64,000 nucleotides of DNA from Sulfurimonas sp. (GTDB taxonomy: Bacteria; Campylobacterota; Campylobacteria; Campylobacterales; Sulfurimonadaceae), in contig JALUWV010000002.1 in assembly GCA_027019335.1 (NCBI GenBank), positions 1 through 64,000 of the forward strand. Reading direction: 5' to 3'. Positions 42,624 through 50,936 of this stretch are shown here, in pieces. Numbering within the stretch: position 1 is the stretch's first letter; every line of letters starts with the position of its first letter. The notes under the pieces were generated by a model. The model was not told the origin of the DNA and searched no databases. It was given only the letters and a program-made list of their open reading frames with translations. The position numbers were made by a program, and so were the translations under genes.

Positions 42624-44423
42624 ATGTTAAACTTACTTGAGTTTGAGGAAAATGCTGGAAAAGTTTGGGAACGCTTTATAAGTAAAAAAGTCAAAATTTC
42701 TTATGAAGAGTCTCGAGTCTATTTCAAAGAGTACTCAAAGTCATTAAAGATTTTTCACCATCTTCTTGGTGGTGAAAAAGCAAAAGAGTTACATATAACA
42801 GATAAAAGATTTATAAAAACTTCTCGTAACTACAGAGAAAAACTCTCTGCTTTAGGAGATACTTTTTTACTACCGTGGCAGGATGAAAAAGCACTTTACT
42901 TACCTGAATCACTTGCCTACTTCAAGAGTAAAAAAGAGAATGAAATGCTCTACTTTTGGCTTGTTGCCATGGCTACTTCCATAGATACTCACAAAGGAAG
43001 TCTCCTTTTTAAAAATTTCACAACAACAGAAGCAATCATACAAAAATACAGTGGATTTCAAAAATTTTATGAAAAAGCTTTAGAAGATTTAATAAAAGAT
43101 AATCCTCGATTAGCCTTTGTTAAGTCCTTAAATCTTCAGAATATAGAAGATGGACTTTTTGTCTCACAGCTTGACATCTACCCTTGCCCCTTATGGATAT
43201 ACCCCTCTTTATCAAAAAATGCACTCTATAGTGAGTACGAAGATGAAGAGATTTCCAGAGGAGACAAAGAGGAGCAGATAGAGACATTAGAGATGAAAAA
43301 AAATGCGAAAAAAATAGATGATTCAAAAGAGACAGATGGTTTTATGGCGTATCTGCCTGAGTCTATTATGAGCATACTAGAGCAGGTCAATGTAGATAGG
43401 GATGAGGATGATAGTTTTGATAAAGATGCCCTCTACAATGCAGAAGATTTAGATGAAATAACACTCGGCAAGAAAAAAGCCAATCTCTCTTCTCGACTCA
43501 AAATAGATTTAGACTTGAGTAACGCATCAAAAGAGGAGTATCCTTTAGGCAATCATCTTTTAGATGAGTGGGACTACTCGAAGCAAGATTATCTTATAAA
43601 CTATGTCAAAATAAATCCTTATTTGATAACGGAGATAGAAGCATTAGAAATACCACCACATCTGAAAAAAAATATAAAAAAGATTGAGCATGAACTTGAT
43701 TTGATGGAATTAGACCGCATTAAAAACAATCGTCTGCCTTACGGAGATGAGATAAATCTTGATAGCTGGATAGAGTATAAAGGACATGAAAATAAGTCAG
43801 GGCATCCTCAAAAATTTTATGAATCTTTTGTGAAAAAAACACGTGATATGTCCACTCTCATATTAGCCGATGTTTCACTCTCTACTGAAGCGGGCATTAC
43901 CCAAGATATACGAGTGATTGATATGATTAAAGATACACTGATTGTCTTTTCCCAAGCTCTTGTAAAGCTTCAAGACAAGTTTGCCATCTACACCTTTTCT
44001 TCACTTAAAAATACAAATGTCCGTTTTGAAATCATTAAAAATTTTAACGAAAAGCATACAGCATTTACTCGTGGAAGGATTAATAGTATCAAACCGGGTT
44101 ACTATACCCGTATGGGGGCAGCCATCCGTGAATCTACGAATATCCTCAAAAAACAGCAAACAAAAAATAAACTCTTGCTTATCCTCAGTGATGGTAAACC
44201 AAACGATGTCGATAGATATGATGGAAGATATGGGATAGAAGATACAAAAAAAGCGATACTCGAAGCAAAAAAACTTGGACTCATACCATTTTGTATCACT
44301 ATAGATGTGGACTCGAAACATTATCTGCCTTATCTTTTTGGAAAAAATGGCTATACCGTGATACGCGAGAGTAAAAAACTTCCACAAATCTTGCCAGAAA
44401 TATATATGAATTTAACGAAATAA
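42624..44423 (+). CDS. norD: Nitric oxide reductase activation protein NorD (VWA domain)
   Basis: This 599-residue soluble protein has a divergent N-terminal region, an acidic middle (about 200-290), and a C-terminal von Willebrand A domain (about 410-590). The MIDAS motif is intact (LADVSLSTE), followed by YTRMGAAIRES and LILSDGKPNDVDRYDGRYGIEDT. NorD works with the AAA+ ATPase NorQ to activate NorCB, probably through metal insertion. The order norC-B-D-Q differs from the common norC-B-Q-D. Confidence 0.93.
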   Translation: MLNLLEFEENAGKVWERFISKKVKISYEESRVYFKEYSKSLKIFHHLLGGEKAKELHITDKRFIKTSRNYREKLSALGDTFLLPWQDEKALYLPESLAYFKSKKENEMLYFWLVAMATSIDTHKGSLLFKNFTTTEAIIQKYSGFQKFYEKALEDLIKDNPRLAFVKSLNLQNIEDGLFVSQLDIYPCPLWIYPSLSKNALYSEYEDEEISRGDKEEQIETLEMKKNAKKIDDSKETDGFMAYLPESIMSILEQVNVDRDEDDSFDKDALYNAEDLDEITLGKKKANLSSRLKIDLDLSNASKEEYPLGNHLLDEWDYSKQDYLINYVKINPYLITEIEALEIPPHLKKNIKKIEHELDLMELDRIKNNRLPYGDEINLDSWIEYKGHENKSGHPQKFYESFVKKTRDMSTLILADVSLSTEAGITQDIRVIDMIKDTLIVFSQALVKLQDKFAIYTFSSLKNTNVRFEIIKNFNEKHTAFTRGRINSIKPGYYTRMGAAIRESTNILKKQQTKNKLLLILSDGKPNDVDRYDGRYGIEDTKKAILEAKKLGLIPFCITIDVDSKHYLPYLFGKNGYTVIRESKKLPQILPEIYMNLTK

Positions 44424-44434
44424 AAGGGATTATA

Positions 44435-45211
44435 ATGCCAAAAACTTACTACTTAGAACAATCAAACGAGATAGACCTCTTTCAAGCGGCTGCTTCTATG
44501 AATCTTCCACTCCTCATTAAAGGGCCAACGGGTTGTGGAAAAACACGCTTCATTGAACATATGGGTGAAAAATTAAACCGTAAGGTTTATACAGTCGTTT
44601 GTCATGATGATTTGAGTGCTGCTGATTTGGTAGGTCGTCATCTCATCGATGAAAATGGAACATACTGGCAAGATGGTCCGCTCACAAAAGCAGTAAGAGA
44701 AGGAGGTATCTGTTATCTTGATGAAATCATAGAAGCAAGAAAAGATACCACGGTTGTTTTGCACTCTTTAGCGGATTATCGTCGAGTGCTTCCCATAGAT
44801 AGAACAGGTGAACTTATCCATGCCCATCCTGATTTTATGCTTGTTGTCTCTTATAACCCAGGGTATCAAAATGCACTTAAGGGCATGAAACCTAGTACAA
44901 AACAGCGTTTTCTTTCCCTTACATTTGATTATCCTGATGCAAATACAGAAAAAGAGATTATCATTAAAGAGAGTAGGGTAAGTGCTGAGGTGGCACAAAA
45001 ACTTGTCAATATTGCTCAAGAGATACGACGACTTGATGATAGCGATATTCAAGAGGCAGTCTCTACAAGACTCTTAGTCTATGCTGCAAAACTCATAGTG
45101 CAAGGTTTTGACCCTTACCAAGCCTGTATGCACTCTATTGTAGAGTCTTTGAGTGATGAAGAGGAAGTTTTGAGTGTTTTAGAGAAGTTAATTAGTTTAC
45201 ATTTTACATAA
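44435..45211 (+). CDS. norQ: MoxR-type AAA+ ATPase NorQ
   Basis: This 258-residue AAA+ protein has Walker A KGPTGCGKTRF (about 30), Walker B GICYLDEIIEARKDTT, and the sensor region FMLVVSYNPGYQNALKGMKPSTKQRF. These are the features of NorQ/CbbQ proteins. NorQ hydrolyses ATP and with NorD activates nitric oxide reductase. It follows norD by 11 bases and closes the operon, ending in a hairpin. Confidence 0.95.
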   Translation: MPKTYYLEQSNEIDLFQAAASMNLPLLIKGPTGCGKTRFIEHMGEKLNRKVYTVVCHDDLSAADLVGRHLIDENGTYWQDGPLTKAVREGGICYLDEIIEARKDTTVVLHSLADYRRVLPIDRTGELIHAHPDFMLVVSYNPGYQNALKGMKPSTKQRFLSLTFDYPDANTEKEIIIKESRVSAEVAQKLVNIAQEIRRLDDSDIQEAVSTRLLVYAAKLIVQGFDPYQACMHSIVESLSDEEEVLSVLEKLISLHFT

Positions 45212-45247
45212 AATGTAAACTGACTTTTTGACTTTAAAAGTCAAAAA
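45195..45247. terminator. Two consecutive inverted repeats between norQ and a convergent response regulator
   Basis: Repeat 1 (45195-45220) pairs 45195-45205 with 45210-45220 around a 4-base loop and includes the norQ stop. Repeat 2 (45225-45247) pairs 45225-45235 with 45237-45247 around one base and includes the regulator stop. Repeat 2 begins and ends with runs of five T and five A, which could act as U-tracts on either strand. Together they probably terminate both convergent operons. Confidence 0.6.
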
Positions 45248-46337
45248 TGTCATCAATATCCTCTTGTGAAACCTCTTCTTCTTTTTGTTCCCACATATTT
45301 ATAATGGTATTCATATCACTAATCATGGATGCATCTAAAGAATTGATTTTTGTAATATCGCTGGTAGATAAATCAGTTTGCCATTTTCCTAAAACATAGG
45401 TAAAACCTTCTACGAGTATAAAAATATTTTCTACCATTTGGCTATTATTTGGAAGTGGTGTGTTTTTTAGAGCAATGGAAAAGGTTGACATAGATGTGCT
45501 AAGTTCATTAAAAAAACTATAATATTTTAAGACTGCACTATAGCGTTTAAAGAGGTTAGATAATTTTGAAAGAATTATTGTAAGGTTTTTTTCTTTATTG
45601 TTTAAGATATTAATAATATGTAAATCTATTTCATTATGTAACTCAATGAGTTCATATAAATCATCATTAATAAGATTTTCTATTTGTTCTTGAATATATT
45701 TTTGGTCATTTGTACTTAGTACATTTTGACTATCCGTACTCTCTTTATGCGTTGATTGTACTTTTTCTACCATTGTATCAAGTACTCTAGAAGATTTTTC
45801 AAGTTCACTGTTCTTAGCTAAAAGTTCTTTATTTGTGCGTTCTAAAACTCTGTTTTTTTCTTCTAGTTTCATGTTTAAATCTTCAATGACTTCGACATGA
45901 TTAAGAAAAAAATTATGGTCACTTATGGATTGTGAAACTTTATAAAGTGTCTTGAGAAAATCTTCACTCTTTAATGGCTTAGATATAAAGCCATTTACCC
46001 CTATCCTTATGGCATCGAGTATATATTCTGGTTCATTATGTGCTGTTGTGATGATGATTGCTTGCAGAGGATTGTGTTTCATTATCTGTTGACTCATCTC
46101 AATACCGTTTAATTTTGGCATATTAATATCTGAAAGAATTAAATCATAATATTTATTGTGTCTATTTTGATACTCAAGATATTTTGTAAATCCATCTTCA
46201 CCATCTACTGCAGTATCAATATAGTGAAAATAGTTTTTTAAAAGTTCCGTTGTTGTATCTAATAAGATTTCATCATCTTCTACATATAAAACATTCAAAT
46301 CTCGTGTATGTTCTAGTAACAGTTTTGCATTAATCAT
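45234..46337 (-). CDS. Response regulator with receiver and C-terminal helical domain
   Basis: This 367-residue protein has an N-terminal receiver (about 12-130, with LYVEDDEILL, phospho-acceptor in LILSDINMPKLNG, and FISKPL). A coiled coil (about 145-195) and a helical C-terminal region (about 215-345) follow, with no known output domain. The C-terminal part contains ELIELHNEIDLHI and FVLG-type helices, and may be a sensory or scaffold domain; I do not recognise it. It is the last gene of a seven-gene signalling run and starts 3 bases after the kinase upstream, so it is the likely partner of one of the kinases. Confidence 0.88.
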   Translation of the reverse strand: MINAKLLLEHTRDLNVLYVEDDEILLDTTTELLKNYFHYIDTAVDGEDGFTKYLEYQNRHNKYYDLILSDINMPKLNGIEMSQQIMKHNPLQAIIITTAHNEPEYILDAIRIGVNGFISKPLKSEDFLKTLYKVSQSISDHNFFLNHVEVIEDLNMKLEEKNRVLERTNKELLAKNSELEKSSRVLDTMVEKVQSTHKESTDSQNVLSTNDQKYIQEQIENLINDDLYELIELHNEIDLHIINILNNKEKNLTIILSKLSNLFKRYSAVLKYYSFFNELSTSMSTFSIALKNTPLPNNSQMVENIFILVEGFTYVLGKWQTDLSTSDITKINSLDASMISDMNTIINMWEQKEEEVSQEDIDDIFDF

Positions 46338-46340
46338 CTC

Positions 46341-47969
46341 CTAATCTCCCCCCCCAATTTCAATTTTAAAACATGCACCATTATCTTTATTATCTACTGA
46401 TAAAAAGCCTTTATGATGCTCTTGTACTATAACTTTTGACATATAAAGTCCCAATCCTGTACCATTTTTTTCATGTTTTGTAGAGAAATACGGATCAAAT
46501 ATTTCGTCTAAAATATTTGTAGGAATTCCTCCTCCATTATCACAGATATTTATCATTAATTTTCCTTTTATATCTTCAGTCCGCAAATAAATTTTGGGAT
46601 TTTGTATCTTTTTTTCTCGAAAATTATCCTGTGCATTCTTGAGTATATTTAAAATAACTTGCATCATTTCATTTTCATATAACTCTATAGTCATACTACT
46701 GTTACACTCTTTTATAATCTCAATACCATCCGATGTAAAAGAAGCTTGAACAATCGTAAGAGCTTTTTCAAAGACTAATTTACTATTAACTTGTGTAGTT
46801 TTTTTGTTAGGTTTATAAAAGTTTCTAAAATCATCAATGGTGTTTGTTAAACTTTGGACAAATGCTTCAATATCGTCTATCTTATCAAGAAAATATTGTT
46901 TTAATTTCTCTCCTCCCTGTTTACTACTCATATCAAAAGTATCAAACTCTAACTTGAATTTTAAATTTGAGGATGTTGCAGATATAGCACCTAAAGGTTG
47001 TCTCCACTGGTGTGCTATCATACTTATCATCTCTCCCATTTGAGCAAGACGAGATTGTGCAAAAAGTTGTTTTTGTTGGGATTCATTTTTAGAAATCTCT
47101 TCCATAACTTTCTCTTCCAAACTCTCTGTTAGTTCTTCGAGTTCACGATTAGTTGCTTCAAGAAGTGTTGTGTATGTTTGAAGCTTTTCTTCCATATCTT
47201 TACGCTCTGAAATATCTTTTACCGTTGCATAAAGAACATTTTTATCCAATAATAAGATAGAAGATAAATTCACATCTACCCAAAATTTTTCACCTGTAGA
47301 CTTTTTATGCAACCATTCAAAAGAGTGTTCATTTTTTTGTATTGCTAACGCCATCATCTCTTCCGCTTTAGAAAATGACTCTTGACCATCAGGTTGAAAT
47401 TGAGGAGAAAGTTGTGCTGGGTGACTATCTAAAAGGTCTTCTTTTTTGCTATATTGTAGCATCTCTACAATTTTTTGATTGCATTGAACAAATTTATTAT
47501 CTTCGATGATAAATATTCCATCTGAAGATTTTTCAAAAAGCTCCTCAAATGCCATTTTCTGTTTTTTTAGTTCTTCTGTTTTATTTTGTAATGTTTGTTC
47601 AAAATCTTTAATCAAATCATTTTCTAAACCAATGTCTTCATAGATAACTAAGATAGATGTTTTACTATATTTTGAGATAATATTTCTACGCCATCCATAC
47701 CGAAAGCTATCTTCGTAGAGTCCAATTTCTAATGTTTTTTCTTCTCCCGTATTATAAACATCTTCAAACAATTCAAGGAGTCCCATAGCTCTAATCCCAG
47801 GAAAGGCTTTTTGGACTTTTTTTCCTAAGAGTTCATGCTTGTCTATCTTTTCAACTTCTTCGACTTTTTTATTTATCTCTTTAAAAACAAAATCTCCATC
47901 TTCATCAACTTCATAGATAACGATACATAAAGGTAAAAAATCTATATCAATTTTATGATTTTCTATCAT
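46341..47969 (-). CDS. Soluble PAS-containing histidine kinase
   Basis: This 542-residue kinase has no membrane helix. It carries two PAS-like domains (about 10-110 and 145-265, the second with SSDGIFIIEDNKFVQCNQKIVEMLQY). A coiled coil follows, then the HisKA-like segment SRLAQMGEMISMIAHQWRQPLGAIS with the phospho-acceptor His. The HATPase motifs are NILKNAQDNF, ICDNGGGIP, IFDPYFST and GTGLGLYMSK. It overlaps the gene upstream by 4 bases. Its last codons contain a run of eight G (46348-46355 as C on the plus strand), unusual in this AT-rich genome and a possible slippage site. Confidence 0.93.
   Translation of the reverse strand: MIENHKIDIDFLPLCIVIYEVDEDGDFVFKEINKKVEEVEKIDKHELLGKKVQKAFPGIRAMGLLELFEDVYNTGEEKTLEIGLYEDSFRYGWRRNIISKYSKTSILVIYEDIGLENDLIKDFEQTLQNKTEELKKQKMAFEELFEKSSDGIFIIEDNKFVQCNQKIVEMLQYSKKEDLLDSHPAQLSPQFQPDGQESFSKAEEMMALAIQKNEHSFEWLHKKSTGEKFWVDVNLSSILLLDKNVLYATVKDISERKDMEEKLQTYTTLLEATNRELEELTESLEEKVMEEISKNESQQKQLFAQSRLAQMGEMISMIAHQWRQPLGAISATSSNLKFKLEFDTFDMSSKQGGEKLKQYFLDKIDDIEAFVQSLTNTIDDFRNFYKPNKKTTQVNSKLVFEKALTIVQASFTSDGIEIIKECNSSMTIELYENEMMQVILNILKNAQDNFREKKIQNPKIYLRTEDIKGKLMINICDNGGGIPTNILDEIFDPYFSTKHEKNGTGLGLYMSKVIVQEHHKGFLSVDNKDNGACFKIEIGGGD
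46348..46355. repeat. Homopolymeric C8/G8 tract at the 3' end of a kinase gene
   Basis: Eight C bases on the plus strand encode the final Gly-Gly-Gly of the kinase on the minus strand, 10 bases before the next start codon. One-base changes shift the stop of the kinase relative to the response regulator start. Confidence 0.8.
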
Positions 47970-49684
47970 AGTAATGACTCCTCTAAATCTATTTTAGAGA
48001 TGGGTTTACCTAGAAAGAACCCCTGAAATTCATCTATTTGGAGTTCTTTTGCTTTTTCAAATATCTCTGCACTTGATACATGCTCGGCTATCGTCTTGAT
48101 ACCTAACTCTTGCGTGAATTTTACTATTGCTTTTACAAGTAAATAAGCATGTTTATCACTATTGATATTTTTAATAAGACTTGAGTCTATTTTCACATAG
48201 TGAGGAGATAATTCTGCCATTTTAGACATATCTGAAAATCCAAGACCAAACTCATCTATGGTTATTAAAACACCTAAAGATTTAAACTCATTAATAAAAG
48301 TAACAAATAGGTCATAATCTTTATGCGAAGGTTGTTCAAGAAGTTCAAAGATGACTTGAGAGCTAATATCAAAGTTTGTTTTTGTTTCTAAATGATGTTG
48401 CTTTATTCTCTCTCGCAAAAGTTTATTTATCTCTTTGTTCACTATATCGTGAAAAGTCAAGTTGATAGAGACATGAATATTGAGGTCAAGCATGGTTTTA
48501 AAGGACTCATTTATGATAACCTTTGTTAAATTAACATATTGTCTTGATATCTTTGAAAAGTCTAAAAAATTAGCAGGGGCAATGAGCTTTTCACTTCCAT
48601 CTGCTTGTATTTGCTGCATTCGCATTAATGATTCATACTTTATGATTTGACCATCTGTATCGATGATAGGTTGATAATAAGCATGTACTCTTTTTTCCTC
48701 TAATGCACTGTTAATCTCTTCTCTCCAGTAAAGATTTTGTTGTAACTCTTCTTTTCTATCTGCTTCTGAATTATATCCAAGATATTGACGACCTCTTCTT
48801 CTTGCCTCTTGTAGAGCCATGTCAGCTTTTCCATAGCTATTGTTTTTGTCAAAGGAAATGCCTATGGTTATTTCTAAATTTATCGGTTCTTTTATGCCTG
48901 GAAGGATTATAGGAGTTGTTTCAATATAACGCAGGAGAGATTCGATATCATGGATATACGTGTCAGGATCTAAGATATTTGAAATCTCTAAAAGTACAAA
49001 TTCATCTCCACTCATTCTATAAAGTTCATAGTTTGTGCCATCAATAAATTTGTCTAATTTTTTCGCAAAGTGTTGTAAAAGTACATCTCCAACATGAAGA
49101 CCATAAATCTCATTATAAATGTGAAATCCATCTATATTGATAAGTATCATTATGGGAATGTCATGTGGATTCATGTTTTCAACTTTATCTATCAATAAAC
49201 CATGACTTTTAAGTCCTGTCAATTTATCTATTTTAAATTTTTCTTCCACTTTGGAAATAATCTCTGAACTGGATACTCCATCATTACTCATTATTTTTAA
49301 AGTAACTTTTTCGAGTGCTTCTATGAAGTTTTTACTAATCATAGGTTTAAGTAAATAAGCATCTACATTTAATGAGATACAAGCAGTGATTGAAGTTGGA
49401 TTATTGAGTGCGCTATAAACAATGATAGGAATAGATAAATTTTTTTCTCTAATAAATGTGATTAATTCTATGCCATCTATTTTTGGCATAGATATATCTG
49501 TGATTATTAAGTCAAAATTGTGTGATTTATAGAGTTCTAATGCTTTTTCTCCATCTCCTGCAACTTGAATATTACTAAAAAAGTTTTGAAATAACTCCAC
49601 CGAAGTTTGTTGTATGCTCTCATCATCCTCAGCATAGAGAACAGATAGATTTTTGGTTACATTTAAAATGTCTTTCATCGTCAT
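47966..49684 (-). CDS. REC-GGDEF-EAL response regulator, partly degenerate
   Basis: This 572-residue protein has a receiver (about 8-125; LYAEDDES, LIITDISMPKIDG). It also has a GGDEF domain with SGDEF in place of GGDEF (about 230) and an EAL domain (about 320-570). In the EAL domain, the signature is YESLMR, the DDFG motif reads DEFG, and the C-terminal motif is IAEHVSS. Cyclic-di-GMP synthesis is possible (SGDEF proteins are sometimes active); the EAL half is less certain because the second Asp of DDFG is Glu. It lies between two kinases with a 1-base gap and a 4-base overlap and probably adjusts c-di-GMP in response to them. Confidence 0.92.
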   Translation of the reverse strand: MTMKDILNVTKNLSVLYAEDDESIQQTSVELFQNFFSNIQVAGDGEKALELYKSHNFDLIITDISMPKIDGIELITFIREKNLSIPIIVYSALNNPTSITACISLNVDAYLLKPMISKNFIEALEKVTLKIMSNDGVSSSEIISKVEEKFKIDKLTGLKSHGLLIDKVENMNPHDIPIMILINIDGFHIYNEIYGLHVGDVLLQHFAKKLDKFIDGTNYELYRMSGDEFVLLEISNILDPDTYIHDIESLLRYIETTPIILPGIKEPINLEITIGISFDKNNSYGKADMALQEARRRGRQYLGYNSEADRKEELQQNLYWREEINSALEEKRVHAYYQPIIDTDGQIIKYESLMRMQQIQADGSEKLIAPANFLDFSKISRQYVNLTKVIINESFKTMLDLNIHVSINLTFHDIVNKEINKLLRERIKQHHLETKTNFDISSQVIFELLEQPSHKDYDLFVTFINEFKSLGVLITIDEFGLGFSDMSKMAELSPHYVKIDSSLIKNINSDKHAYLLVKAIVKFTQELGIKTIAEHVSSAEIFEKAKELQIDEFQGFFLGKPISKIDLEESLL

Positions 49685-49685
49685 A

Positions 49686-50936
49686 TTAGTTTACCTCTTC
49701 TTGTAACTCTATGATGAAACAAACGCCATCATTTGTATTTTGAGCATATATTTTACCATAATGGTGTTCTTCGATAATTGTTTTTGACATATATAGGCCA
49801 AGACCTGTACCATTCTTTTCATTTTTTGTAGAAAAATAGGGGTCAAATATTTTTTCCATAATTGTTTCAGGGATACCACCTCCATTATCACATATTTTGA
49901 TGGTATTTTTATGTGTTATTATTTTAATCCAAGGAGATTTAATCGTCTGTTCTTTAAAATTATCTTGCGCATTTTTAAAAAGATTTAAAAGTACTTGCAT
50001 CATTTCCCCATCAAACATAGTAAGCATCTCTTGAGAATTATATGCATATACCAACTCTATGCCATCTGCTTTCAAGGAAGCTCGGATTATCTTTAACGCT
50101 TTCTCACAGACTTCTTCTAAAAGAAGTTTTTTCTCTTTTTTATTGGGTTTATAAAAATTTCTAAAATCATCTACGGTTGTTGTTAAGTTTTGAATATACT
50201 CTTCTATGCTATCGAGCTTATGCAAAAAATACTCTTGTTGTTCTTCTTTACCTTCTTGTGTAGCACAGTTATACTCTTCTAGCTCTATGGTAAATTTCAT
50301 ACTCGCAGCGGTTGTAGAGATAGCGTGTAAAGGCTGTCTCCATTGATGGGCTATCATACTAATCATTTCACCCATTTGTGCTAAACGTGATTGTTGTAAA
50401 AGTTGAATCTCTTGCAATCTATTTTTTTCTACTTCATCTTCTATTTGCTTGTCTAAACCTATATTGATTTCTAAAAGTTTTGCTTCAAGTTCACTTCTTT
50501 GTGTTATGTCTAAAACAACCCCAACCGTTTTTTTTATTTTTCCAGATGAATCATAACTATGTACACCGCGTTCTTCTACATAAACAATTGTGTTATCATT
50601 ATGAACGATACGGTGTGTGACATAAAACTCTCTTTTGTCAATGATAGATTGTAAATATTCACTATTGACCATTTCTCTATCTTCAAAATGTATTGAAGAG
50701 AGTAGTGTTTCATAACTCAAAGAAATCGATTCTTTCTTTTTGTCAAAAATTGCATATGTTTCATCACTCCACAAGACTTGATTACTTGTAGCGTCTATTT
50801 CCCAACTCCCTATATGGGCAGTTTTTTCAGTTTGCTTTTGCAAAAATTCTTGCGCTTTAATTTTCTCTTCTAAATATTGTATCTCTTTGTAGGAAGCATC
50901 AATGGCATTTTCTAAGACTTGCTTATTCATTATCAT
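49686..50936 (-). CDS. Soluble PAS histidine kinase (HQWRQPL type)
   Basis: This 416-residue kinase has an N-terminal helix, one PAS domain of the PAS_3 kind (about 40-150, IGSWEIDATSNQVLWSDETY and VVLDITQRSELEA) and then HisKA with QSRLAQMGEMISMIAHQWRQPLHAISTTA. The HATPase part has NLFKNAQDNFK, ICDNGGGIP and GTGLGLYMSKTIIEEHH. It overlaps the upstream kinase by 14 bases; a start two codons later (MNKQVL) would reduce this. The catalytic part is almost identical at DNA level to the upstream kinase. Confidence 0.93.
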   Translation of the reverse strand: MIMNKQVLENAIDASYKEIQYLEEKIKAQEFLQKQTEKTAHIGSWEIDATSNQVLWSDETYAIFDKKKESISLSYETLLSSIHFEDREMVNSEYLQSIIDKREFYVTHRIVHNDNTIVYVEERGVHSYDSSGKIKKTVGVVLDITQRSELEAKLLEINIGLDKQIEDEVEKNRLQEIQLLQQSRLAQMGEMISMIAHQWRQPLHAISTTAASMKFTIELEEYNCATQEGKEEQQEYFLHKLDSIEEYIQNLTTTVDDFRNFYKPNKKEKKLLLEEVCEKALKIIRASLKADGIELVYAYNSQEMLTMFDGEMMQVLLNLFKNAQDNFKEQTIKSPWIKIITHKNTIKICDNGGGIPETIMEKIFDPYFSTKNEKNGTGLGLYMSKTIIEEHHYGKIYAQNTNDGVCFIIELQEEVN

